This document shows, in pieces, positions 1-8,400 of a DNA stretch of 8,782 nt. The stretch is from DAOUFU01 sp034429275 (lineage in GTDB: Bacteria; Chloroflexota; Anaerolineae; Aggregatilineales; Aggregatilineaceae): contig DAOUFU010000157.1 of NCBI GenBank assembly GCA_034429275.1, forward strand, positions 1 through 8,782, given 5' to 3'. The position numbers and the translations under genes were made by a program. The notes beneath the pieces are model-generated. The model was not told the DNA's origin. It saw only the letters and a program-made list of their open reading frames with translations, and made no database searches. How positions within the stretch are numbered: position 1 is the stretch's first letter; every line of letters begins with the position of its first letter.

Positions 1-1619
1 GAATTCCAATCCACAAATCCCAACGCATTGCGCGCCTTTTCCGCAAATTCAGGATCGATTTGCCCACCATATTCCAGATAGTCTTTCACCATCTCATAGA
101 CGAAATCCCAATCGACTTCTTCGAAGGGCTTCATCAGTTCCTGATAGAAGTGCAGGAAGTTGCCTTCATCGGCTCCCCACTTACCGCCCAGGCCCAGCAC
201 TTTGAGCAAATCCCATACCTCAAGCGGATGTACCTGCATAGGCGTCGCAGTCATCAAGAGAATGGCTTTGGCCTGGAAGTTCGGGGCGGTCAGCAGATCG
301 AGCAGACGGTTTGGGCGGTAGATGGGCTGCAAGAAGTCTCGGCGGCGAGCATGATGTGCTTCGTCCACCATCACTAGGTCCCAGGGGCGCGCGGAAGTGA
401 CCTGTTCGTACCGGTCGCGGCGCTTGGCAAGCTGGCTGGACGCAATGAACATATCAAACGCATCCCAAGGGTTAGTGGTGTCGTACTGCCACGCCAGTTC
501 CTCACCCGCATAATTCCGAAAACGCCCACCTTCGTACAACGGCACATCGAGCACGAATTTCTCGTAGAGTTCTTCCTGCCACTGCCGCGCGACTGACTTG
601 GGAACGAGCAGCAGGCAGCGCTTCACACGACCGGAAATAACCAACTGTCGCAGCGCCAACCCTGCTTCAATGGTTTTGCCCAACCCGACCTCATCGCACA
701 GTAGGTAGCGCTTGGGATAGGTGTCGATGATCTTCTGCGCGACGCGCATCTGGTGCGGCCAGGGCGTAATCGCACACGTCGCCGCGCCAAGCTGCTGGGC
801 ATTGGGGAAGTAGGGGACGTCTCGGATGAACTGGAAGATCAGGCGCTCACGGCGGAGTTTAGCCTCTTGATCCGGCGACGGACCAACGCTAATGGCTGCC
901 GGAGCGAGCGGATCATGTTCCGGCGCACTGGCAGGAACCAACTTCAGCAAGGTGTTTCGTGCCGCTTCAGGAATGTCAAAGGCGATCCAATCCGGCTCAC
1001 GGCCCTCCCAAACACGATTGAAGCGGTGTGCGACTTGAGCCAGATAGGGACGGCTGGTATCCCATGAAAAATAAACGCTGAATTGCTCGTAGTTGCGCTG
1101 CCAGCCGGTCATTGACTCGTTGATACTGCCGCTGAACGCGACCTGGTTGCCCTCAGAATCGGTAAACAGTCCTTCTTTGGGATGGTAATAATCCTGGGCT
1201 AATTCCGCCGGGATAGGCAGGCCATTGGCATCGCGCGGCAGGACGACCTTAATCTGCAAGGTGCCATGCGCCACCATCCACGCCAGGATTTCCAACCGGC
1301 GGCGCAGCAAATCCTCAACCGGCTGATCCAGCGCGGCCAGCAGCTTCTCGGTGACGACTCCTTCCAGCGACGAACCGCGCGCAATGGCGTCCACGTCCTC
1401 GCGGCTGAGCTGCGCTCCAACCAGCAGCCGCATCGTACCGCCGTTAGCGACCAGACCCGCTACACCAGCGCCTGCCACGGCCAGAGATGAACTGCTGAAA
1501 AAGCCCGTGCTGCGGTCATATTTTACACAGCGTTGCAGTGCAGGAATATAGAAGCTGTTCAGTCGATCATCCGAGGGGCCGTACGAGATTTGCCACTCGA
1601 CTTCGCGCAGCGAGGTCAT
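1..1619 (-). CDS. SNF2-family helicase with N-terminal PLD-like nuclease domain (partial, C-terminus beyond window)
   Basis: The minus-strand frame is open from ATG at 1619 through the left edge, giving 539 visible residues. Residues 1-215 form a PLD-like domain: H146-x-K148, G150 and D154, then GSINES at 164-169 and N176/E178, the single-HKD pattern of PLD nucleases fused to helicases. A linker follows, then an SF2 helicase core: PHQ at 288-290, motif I DEVGLGKT at 309-316, motif Ia LLLVPKS near 336-342, motif II DEAH at 419-422 and motif III TATP at 457-460. The second RecA-like lobe (motifs IV-VI) lies outside the window. The start is firm: ATG overlaps the methyltransferase stop as ATGA and is preceded by GAGGAGG seven bases upstream. 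Likely role (inference): the DNA-translocating and possibly DNA-cutting effector of the defence operon. No frameshift or missing motif is visible in the part present. Confidence 0.93.
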   Translation of the reverse strand, partial: MTSLREVEWQISYGPSDDRLNSFYIPALQRCVKYDRSTGFFSSSSLAVAGAGVAGLVANGGTMRLLVGAQLSREDVDAIARGSSLEGVVTEKLLAALDQPVEDLLRRRLEILAWMVAHGTLQIKVVLPRDANGLPIPAELAQDYYHPKEGLFTDSEGNQVAFSGSINESMTGWQRNYEQFSVYFSWDTSRPYLAQVAHRFNRVWEGREPDWIAFDIPEAARNTLLKLVPASAPEHDPLAPAAISVGPSPDQEAKLRRERLIFQFIRDVPYFPNAQQLGAATCAITPWPHQMRVAQKIIDTYPKRYLLCDEVGLGKTIEAGLALRQLVISGRVKRCLLLVPKSVARQWQEELYEKFVLDVPLYEGGRFRNYAGEELAWQYDTTNPWDAFDMFIASSQLAKRRDRYEQVTSARPWDLVMVDEAHHARRRDFLQPIYRPNRLLDLLTAPNFQAKAILLMTATPMQVHPLEVWDLLKVLGLGGKWGADEGNFLHFYQELMKPFEEVDWDFVYEMVKDYLEYGGQIDPEFAEKARNALGFVDWN

Positions 1620-4555
1620 GCGTCTTCCTCCTCGTCCTCGGATTCCTCGTCGTAATCCTCTTCGTCGCCCTCGTAGGGCTGGTCGAACAGGCCCAACTGG
1701 CGCGGGAGTTCCGGCGGTGCTTCCTCCACTGGGACTTCAAGATCGGTGAAGAAGTTGGCACGCAGACGTTCGAGCAATTCCGCCTCGACACGCACCCATT
1801 TTCCCTTGACCTGCGTGCGCGGGATGGCGTTCAGCAGCGCCTGGATGCACTGCCGGAACTGCCCATCATTCATCAGGCCGGAGCGCTTGAGGAACGACTC
1901 GCAGGCGTGCGTGCCGTCCTCTTGCAGGACCAGCAGCGCGGTGTGAACCGCGTCGATCATGCTGTCGAACAGGGCGAGATCAGGATCGACCATGCCTTGT
2001 TTGCGGCGCTGCTTGGGCGCTTGCAGTACCACGTAGCTGCCCTTCTTGGCGACAAGATTCTTGTGCCCGCGAATATCGCCATCCAGGTCCACACCCAGTG
2101 CAATTGCCAGCTTACGTGCCTCGTCGTAGGGGAACTCAACGGCCTTAAACGCATCCCAGGCCATCAGATACCAGTCGGTGAACGGGTCAAAGTCAATGTC
2201 GCGGCCCAGCAGCAAGCCCTGCTTGCGCAGTTTGATGACTTCCTCGCGCGCCAGGTCGAGCGCAGTTTCGGGACGAAGCGGGCGCGGATCGCCGGTGCGC
2301 TCGTCGATCGCGCTGGTGAGCACCGGCCAGTGCGCGGAGATGACCGACAGTGCCGGGCCGAAGGTGCTGATATACAGGTCCACGCCGCCGATGCCCTGTG
2401 CCGCGAACTCGGCGGCCTTTTCGCGGGCGATGCGCTGCACCTGTCCCCGGATGTCGTCCCACCACACCGGCTCGCCAGAGGATTCGCGCTTGCGACAGGC
2501 CAGCAGAATCGTGCTGGCGGCAGCGTTTTTCTTGGCCTGGTGCAGCGAGTGTTCGCTCTCGGTGTGGACCGGCCACGAAGCCTGGACCGAAAAACCCGCG
2601 TTGATCAAGGCGCTGGCGAGCGTATCCCATGCTTCGACCTTTTTGTGCGTGAACATGATGGTCAGCACACCATCATCACGCAGCACCCGGTGGCACTCGC
2701 GGAAAATCGCCTCCATCTTGCGCTGGTAGTCCTGCTCGGCCAGCTTACGCTTGTTCCCCCCCACGCCCGCAAAACGGGCGACGTTGGCGACGGCTTCATC
2801 GTCTTTGTTGGTCAGGTGATCCTGGAAGAACTCCGGGAACAGGTGCCCCACCGACCGTTTGAGCCAGACATAGAAAAAGTCCGAGAGTTCGGCATACATC
2901 ACATTATCGTAGTACGGCGGATCGAAGGTGATGTTGTGCAGGCTGCGGCTGGTAACTTGGGCTAGGTCAGTCGCTGCGCCTTGAATGACTTTGAGACGAT
3001 TCACAGGTGGTGTACTTTCGCTCTGCCATAGGGTGAATTGCGATGGACTGCTTAGTTTCGCAATGCCAGTGTAAGCATCCGCGATTTGATCAAGTGCCCA
3101 GGGAAGTAGGTTAGCTGAAGCATCCATCTCGGCAGGGCGCCACATGAACTCGAAATTGTGACGCTGAAAGACGTGGCCGATTACTTGTCGATTTGCATGC
3201 CATGTGCAATAGAGCGAATTCCAGTCCGCTGCTTTGTCCACCATAATCCCCAAATATGTCTCCGCCGCTGCTGCACGATCTGCATCCAGGGCGGCATGCA
3301 GATCGGCGCGGAGATCGCGCAACGTCTCCAGGAACGTGAGCATCGCCTGCAGTTGGCGCGGGGAGAAGAAGTCGGCCCAACGGTAAATCCCATACATCCG
3401 ATGCCCACGATCATAATTGGAGACCTGATCGATCTCTTCAATAGGCACTAACCCCGCCGCCTCCCACCTCGGCAGATTCTCCGCCAGCGCGATCTCGGCA
3501 CGCCTTACGGCCTCTAGATCGTCGCGGGTCGGCGCGCGGAAGTCGAACCCGCCGGGGCGTTTAACCGCGACGGCATAGAGCATCTGCCCCATGCGTCCTG
3601 CCTGGGCCTCACGTTTGATATAGTCACCGTCTATCGCCTCGTTCGTCCAGGGCGATAGTCCTACGCCCCGGCTAACCGTGCCCGCGTCTGGGTCGAAGTC
3701 AATCGCATCACCGCGCTTGATAATAAACTGGGGTATATCCCAGGCCGGGTTGGTGATCAATTGCACGGCAATCGGGTCGCTGCCCCGGCTCAACCACCAG
3801 TTCGGCGAGAGCGGCACGGGTTTGCCAGTGGTTGGGCAGGCCACCGTCCGCGCCCAGAGGTAGGCGAAGATGCTCTCGCCCGGCTCCTTCGGGAAATAGT
3901 CCGCGAGCCGTTCTTCGACCCGCCGCGCCCACTCCTTACCCCATTTCTGAATGTCTGCTGCCAGTCCTACTCCAAACCGCGCCGGGCAATCCAACGTTGC
4001 TTTAAGAATGACTGATGCCACCGGGTTCAATTCGTTGGCATAGGTGGTGAAGCCGTAGCGCAGCGCCTCAAACGGGATTGAACCACCGCCCGCTGTCACA
4101 TCCATCACCGACAGATCACGCGCGCCCCAGGTGTATTCAATCAGATCGCGCATCAGCGTCAGGTCTTCAGGGCTGGGATTAACCGTAAACGCGCGCGGCG
4201 CGCCGCCGTAAGGATGCACATCGAGCTTCAAGTTGCGCTCTTTCGCCCATTGGATGAGCTTGCGCCCCGCCACCGGATCGCCCCGAATGCCGAGCAGGTG
4301 CGTAAACCACTCACGGTAGCTTTGCTCGTTAGGGAAGCGCTTGTGCAGATGATCCGGCCAGTCTGGGGACCACTGCGGCAGCACGCCCGCCAGGATCGCA
4401 GCACGGCTGACGGTCAGCGGTCGGCGCGCCCACCAGACATGCAGAAAGTACAGCGGCGGCAATGCGCTGCTTGCGCCACGTTCGCGCTGGCTCTCTGCGC
4501 CAACAGCCTCAAACGGCAGCCAGTCTTCAATCAGGACGGCGGGGCGGGTGGTCAT
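1616..4555 (-). CDS. DUF1156-family DNA aminomethyltransferase
   Basis: A 979-residue, AdoMet-dependent DNA methyltransferase, presumably marking host DNA. The N-terminus has the DUF1156 signature: an IEDWLPFEAV-like start, then HVWWARRPL at 39-47. Motif I is DVTAGGGSIPFEA at 152-164 (AdoMet binding); motif IV is DPPYYD at 545-550 (catalytic; this form suits N6-adenine or N4-cytosine methylation, adenine more likely). The roughly 380 residues between them could include target recognition. The segment at 621-656 (CHRVLRDDGVL, then FTHKK and EAW) matches the later strands of the fold. The last 20 or so residues are strongly acidic. The frame is open further upstream; ATG at 4555 is preferred because GGAGA sits six bases before it and the family start motif follows at once. 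ATG at 4573, overlapping the previous stop as TAATG, lacks a visible Shine-Dalgarno. The stop overlaps the helicase start by 4 bp. Confidence 0.93.
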   Translation of the reverse strand: MTTRPAVLIEDWLPFEAVGAESQRERGASSALPPLYFLHVWWARRPLTVSRAAILAGVLPQWSPDWPDHLHKRFPNEQSYREWFTHLLGIRGDPVAGRKLIQWAKERNLKLDVHPYGGAPRAFTVNPSPEDLTLMRDLIEYTWGARDLSVMDVTAGGGSIPFEALRYGFTTYANELNPVASVILKATLDCPARFGVGLAADIQKWGKEWARRVEERLADYFPKEPGESIFAYLWARTVACPTTGKPVPLSPNWWLSRGSDPIAVQLITNPAWDIPQFIIKRGDAIDFDPDAGTVSRGVGLSPWTNEAIDGDYIKREAQAGRMGQMLYAVAVKRPGGFDFRAPTRDDLEAVRRAEIALAENLPRWEAAGLVPIEEIDQVSNYDRGHRMYGIYRWADFFSPRQLQAMLTFLETLRDLRADLHAALDADRAAAAETYLGIMVDKAADWNSLYCTWHANRQVIGHVFQRHNFEFMWRPAEMDASANLLPWALDQIADAYTGIAKLSSPSQFTLWQSESTPPVNRLKVIQGAATDLAQVTSRSLHNITFDPPYYDNVMYAELSDFFYVWLKRSVGHLFPEFFQDHLTNKDDEAVANVARFAGVGGNKRKLAEQDYQRKMEAIFRECHRVLRDDGVLTIMFTHKKVEAWDTLASALINAGFSVQASWPVHTESEHSLHQAKKNAAASTILLACRKRESSGEPVWWDDIRGQVQRIAREKAAEFAAQGIGGVDLYISTFGPALSVISAHWPVLTSAIDERTGDPRPLRPETALDLAREEVIKLRKQGLLLGRDIDFDPFTDWYLMAWDAFKAVEFPYDEARKLAIALGVDLDGDIRGHKNLVAKKGSYVVLQAPKQRRKQGMVDPDLALFDSMIDAVHTALLVLQEDGTHACESFLKRSGLMNDGQFRQCIQALLNAIPRTQVKGKWVRVEAELLERLRANFFTDLEVPVEEAPPELPRQLGLFDQPYEGDEEDYDEESEDEEEDA
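1627..1633 (-). promoter_or_regulatory. Ribosome binding site of the helicase/PLD gene
   Basis: GAGGAGG reads on the minus strand seven bases before the ATG at 1619. It lies inside the codons for the acidic C-terminal tail of the methyltransferase, where the Glu/Asp codons (GAG, GAA, GAC) themselves supply the Shine-Dalgarno sequence. With the ATGA overlap this supports translational coupling of the two genes. Confidence 0.7.
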
Positions 4556-4561
4556 AAGTTT

Positions 4562-4566
4562 TCTCC
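4562..4566 (-). promoter_or_regulatory. Ribosome binding site deciding the methyltransferase start
   Basis: GGAGA reads on the minus strand six bases before the ATG at 4555. It is the only good Shine-Dalgarno near the three candidate in-frame ATGs (4639, 4573, 4555). It decides the start in favour of 4555, although coupled initiation at 4573 through the TAATG overlap cannot be excluded. Confidence 0.65.
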
Positions 4567-4572
4567 AGGTCA

Positions 4573-5412
4573 TTAATCGGCAGACAACAGCACGCGCAGC
4601 GCCTGCTGTGCCCGGCTGCTGTAAAACGGGTCGGTACATTTGCTGTACCAGTAGTAGGCTTCCTCAGAGGGCATCGCACGCAGTTCGCGCGAGATCGCTT
4701 CGATGCGGTCCAGGCGCGAAAGCGGGGCGATGGTCAAGAATAGAAGCCCCAGACGCAACCCGGTTTCCTCATCCAGGCGAAATGGAGCCTGTCGTTTGGG
4801 GGAAAGGTCGGTTGCTTTGTAGCCGCTGCGCCGAAGGGCTTCCAGCACATGGTCTGCCACCGCCTGCAAGTTTACCCCGCCCAGGCTCACAATCCGCTTG
4901 GCTTCCGGGGGGACTCCATTGACCTTCACCGGCCACTGATAGAGCGCCAGTGCATAACTCTGCTCATCGCGCGGCTCGACATGCAATTCAAAAGGCGTTT
5001 CTGGATTATAGTCACCCGGCTGCGGCCCCGATGGCTGCGGCGGAGTCAGATATTCCGGCACCGATGCCCCTTCAAGCACCTCTTCAGGAACTTCGAACAA
5101 TCCCAGCCGTCCGCGCATGGGGATCGGTGTTTCGAGCCGCTGGGGATTTGCCAGCCGCCAGCCGAGCACATCACCCGGCCAATCGCCCTGGTCGAGATGT
5201 TGATCTCGCGTCGCTGCGAAACTGTCATAATCGCATTCGACCATATCCACAATTTCCACTGTGCCTATGATGGCCCCCCGCGTCAGTTCATCGGGGTTCA
5301 CGTCGTAGGCTTCGCAGCCATCAGGCTCTATCGTATAGCCCGCGTGGATCAGCACTTGTCCTCGGTAGTGCGTGCGCCAGGTTCGCAGTTCAATGGTCTT
5401 CCGGCCCTGCAT
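4573..5412 (-). CDS. ASCH-domain protein with unassigned C-terminal domain, N-terminally truncated
   Basis: 279 residues from an internal ATG. Residues 1-109 are an ASCH domain (PUA-like beta barrel, a family linked to RNA or modified-nucleic-acid binding): the hallmark GRKTIELR at 3-10, YRGQVLIHAG at 16-25, IIGTVEIVD at 48-56 and a closing RGRLGLFEVP at 100-109. A proline-rich linker (about 110-138) leads to a second domain, 140-279, that I cannot name; it starts FELHVEPRDEQSYALALYQW and ends with a helical stretch around EEAYYWYSKC (250-259) and ALRVLLSAD (271-279). The first ASCH strand and loop, normally just before GRKTIE, are encoded upstream in the same frame but separated by TAA at 5419-5421. 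This start, which lacks a good Shine-Dalgarno, is thus a fallback. It lies six bases after that stop, suitable for termination-reinitiation. The protein may be impaired or may work as a short form. Position between ATPase and methylase suggests an accessory reader or regulator. Confidence 0.8.
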   Translation of the reverse strand: MQGRKTIELRTWRTHYRGQVLIHAGYTIEPDGCEAYDVNPDELTRGAIIGTVEIVDMVECDYDSFAATRDQHLDQGDWPGDVLGWRLANPQRLETPIPMRGRLGLFEVPEEVLEGASVPEYLTPPQPSGPQPGDYNPETPFELHVEPRDEQSYALALYQWPVKVNGVPPEAKRIVSLGGVNLQAVADHVLEALRRSGYKATDLSPKRQAPFRLDEETGLRLGLLFLTIAPLSRLDRIEAISRELRAMPSEEAYYWYSKCTDPFYSSRAQQALRVLLSAD

Positions 5413-5454
5413 GATAAGTTATGCCCAAGGCTGCCGGATTGAGATGGTTTTCAT
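5413..5454 (-). pseudogene. Severed N-terminus of the ASCH gene, ended by in-frame TAA
   Basis: From ATG at 5454 the minus strand reads MKTISIRQPWA, then TAA at 5419-5421, then Leu-Ile, then the ATG of the downstream ORF in the same frame. Joined together this gives ISIRQPWA-x-LI-MQGRKTIELR, the usual ASCH N-terminus with one residue replaced by stop. The ATG overlaps the ATPase stop as ATGA and has GAGGA nine bases upstream, so it has every mark of the original start. One base change (for example from the serine codon TCA) would create the stop. As it stands this is an 11-codon leader peptide directly upstream of the ASCH ORF. A sequencing error, a real nonsense mutation, or suppression by readthrough would all fit. 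Confidence 0.85.
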
Positions 5455-8400
5455 CGGCGAGCGTCCTCTACAAACGGCTCGGCGCGCACCGTCATGTACC
5501 CAAATCCCATCTGGGAACACACGTCGTGGATCGTTCTGAATTGATCGCCTCTCACTTCCAGACCCTGCGGGAAGTCCACCGTTAGCGTGGTGCGTGCGTT
5601 GACTTTCCGCCCTTCCTGCGCAAAGGTATCAGTCACCTGCTTGAGTCTTTTGTAGCGATCCCAACCGCCTTTGAACGATACGTGGATCTGTTCGCCACCG
5701 TTGAACTCGGCTGTCAGGCTTTGTTCTATCCAGAAATTGCCTCTGCCCATCTGGGGAATAGCCAGCCCCAGTGCCCGCACTTCATTGGCACCCTGCTGAC
5801 CATCACCCTGGATGTTAATGGTCAATTGGCGCAGCCATTCAATGCCCTGATCCACGCAAAGATCGTAAATACGTTGGAATGCCTGACTAGGTGCTCCCGA
5901 ACCTTGCAGTTCCTCGCGTACTGGCGGCAAGACCGTTCCGCACGTGCACTCATTAATCGGATTCTTGCATATAGGACAGAATTCTTTAACAGGGGGTGGA
6001 GGCGGAGGGAGAGTCACACCCTTTATCGCCCACCCAAGGCGCTCATATTCCTCAGGGATATATAGCTGAGCTTCGTCACTGATCTGAATTGCAGGTGATG
6101 GGGATTCGGCACTGTACCCCATTTGTTCGACAGCGTCGTAGTAAATCCAAACGTTTTGTTCGATCCCGTTACGGATAGTTTTCTTGAGTTGGTTGAGGTC
6201 CAACATCATGCGCAGGTTCATTTTGCGGGCGAAAGCTTTGCGCAAGTCTTCCGTGCTGAGATGCGTTTGGCCCATGTCCCAGGCCCGCGCTTTGATGAAT
6301 TTGGCCGAGAGTGGTTGGGTATCCTGTGTCTGGACTTTTTCCAACGATTTCAGAACACGCAGTACAACCTCACTCTGGTCGACATTCACTTCACCCTGAT
6401 CTTGTGCTTGCAGGAGTTCACGCGCCAGGTTGCTATAAGCTTGTGGCGTGTCTGCGCTGGGATAGTAGAGCCACTTGTACGACTTGGTAATTGCTACACG
6501 CACTTCTAGCTCAGCGCTATCACCCATACGTTTGAGTTTTTGCCGCTGATCATCATAGAACTCACTCATGCGCTCCGGATCACCCAGGATACGTTGAATC
6601 GCGAGATAACGCTGCGCATTGGAAACCATGTTATCTACCTGATCACGGTCTGCCACCAGGAAGACTAGGTTGTTCTTGAAGGTTCGATACCCTTCCTGCG
6701 CACCAGTATGGTTGAAGAGCCGCACAATCAGATCGGGCGGAGCGGGATTTTCAGTAGCAGCGATGGCAGCATCGTAGTGAACGATTACTAGCTTGGGAGT
6801 CCCCGCGTCATCATCCACATCTGCCGGTTCGCTAGGGAAAAAGACGGGTTTGAAATAACCCTTGCGCCATACATCACGAATACGACGGTCCAGTTCCATT
6901 TTGGCCTTAACCAAACCCACCGAGCCGATTTCGTCGGCGACGATTTTGTTGATCGACGGCTCAGTCTTGAAGCGATACCGGTGACCATCATATTCGAAGA
7001 ACCAACCTTTGTCGGTCAGGCGTTCCGCCGCTTTTCTGATCAGGGCTGGGTCATCGTTTGGAGTAAGCACTGCCAGGGTGAGATCGGTCGGATCGATACC
7101 TGAAGCAATGCCCTGCGTAAGACTATGCAGGAAAGCGGTGGACGCAACGCGCCGGGCAAAGGGAACACCTCCTACCATTTCATCCAGGATTTGAGCATGT
7201 GCCTGGGAACCAGCCAGGGGACTCACAATATCGGCTTCGATCACCTGCTTGAAGCGCGGGCGCTCAAGGCGGCTGGTGAGATCGTTCGCAATACCTTCAC
7301 TCGCCAAGTTCACATCGAAAGGATGAATCAGGAAAATGTCATCCTGGGGATAGTTCCACAGTTCCCGGATCACCATTGCCAATAGGCGCAGAGCACCGCG
7401 AGTCTTCTGGAAATTGGGGATGGTCGAGACCTTGCGATTAAGGGCAGTTAGCAGTTCAGGATGGAAGGGATAATCAGCTTCCATTTCCTGCCTGTAGTCA
7501 GCACGTAAAGCCCTCTGAGGAAGGTCCGCACCATATTCCAGGCACTCACGGTAGTAGTCCATGTAAACGCGAGTGGTTTCTGCCGCCGCTGCGCCATCGA
7601 TGCGCTTAAATAGTCGGTGCGTCACGATAGCTGCGATCTCGGTTTCGGCGGTGGGGGTGATCACACGCTCCTGACGTGCAGACAAACGTTTGGCTTCCGC
7701 AAGTTCGCGTTCGATTTGTTGACGCAGCTCGTCGGTTTCTTTGCCAAAGGCGTCAGATGAATCAGCTAAAGTCAGTACAACCACGACGTTTTGTTTGCTG
7801 GCCGCAAACTCGAAAAGCGACATGAGGAAAGCAACAGTTTGTTCGGCCAGGTCAGATCGTCCGGTCGCAGTTGGAACAGTTTTTGCCGAGCGAAGATGGC
7901 GAGCGACCTCATCCAGCATGATCAATGTCGGGGCATTACCGATTAGTTGTTCCAGCAAGCCTGTGCCCGGTGCAGTCTTGTCTATTTCGCTCTGCTGGAC
8001 CAGATCATACGCCGGTGCGCCGCCAAGCTGATAGGCAATTTCTCCCCATAGAGTGTAGGTTGTTACTTCTTCGTGTTGGAGCCCTATGGTAGGTTCGAGG
8101 TCTGAGCCGACAACTCCGGCAATCCTTACTGTTCCAGGGGGCAGGATGAGGTTTGCATCAAGAAATCGTGCCGGAGGAATATACCCCGAAGCTACATGGT
8201 AGAGCGCAATCAGGTTGTGAGTCTTCCCACCTCCAAAAGCGGTTTCCAAACGGATGATGGCATTGTTGGCGGGATTAGCACCGGATAAACGACCGAGAGC
8301 TTCGCTCAGCAGCAATTTCAAGCCTGCGGTAGGATAAGTGTTATCAAAGAAAATGTCGGGATTCCAGTACACATCATCAGCATGGCCTTCAATAACATCT

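Noticed and set aside
1..6. Window begins with an EcoRI site (GAATTC), suggesting a cloning boundary
   Set aside because: The helicase frame runs smoothly up to base 1, GAATTC also occurs within the methyltransferase near 3216, and a six-base match alone is weak evidence.
1538..2965. Long plus-strand open frame (475 codons) opposite the methyltransferase
   Set aside because: It is antisense to a gene with clear family motifs, lies in the GC-rich region where stops are rare on the opposite strand, and its translation shows no domain signature.
3835..3880. Possible lost zinc ribbon in the methyltransferase (CPTTG at about residues 240-244, lacking a second Cys)
   Set aside because: From memory some DUF1156 members have a CPxxCG-like motif here and others a Cys-poor version, so I cannot claim a real loss without an alignment.
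4556..4639. Longer methyltransferase start at 4639
   Set aside because: The extra 28 residues overlap the end of the ASCH gene, lack resemblance to the family N-terminus and have no Shine-Dalgarno; 4555 has one and is followed directly by the family motif.
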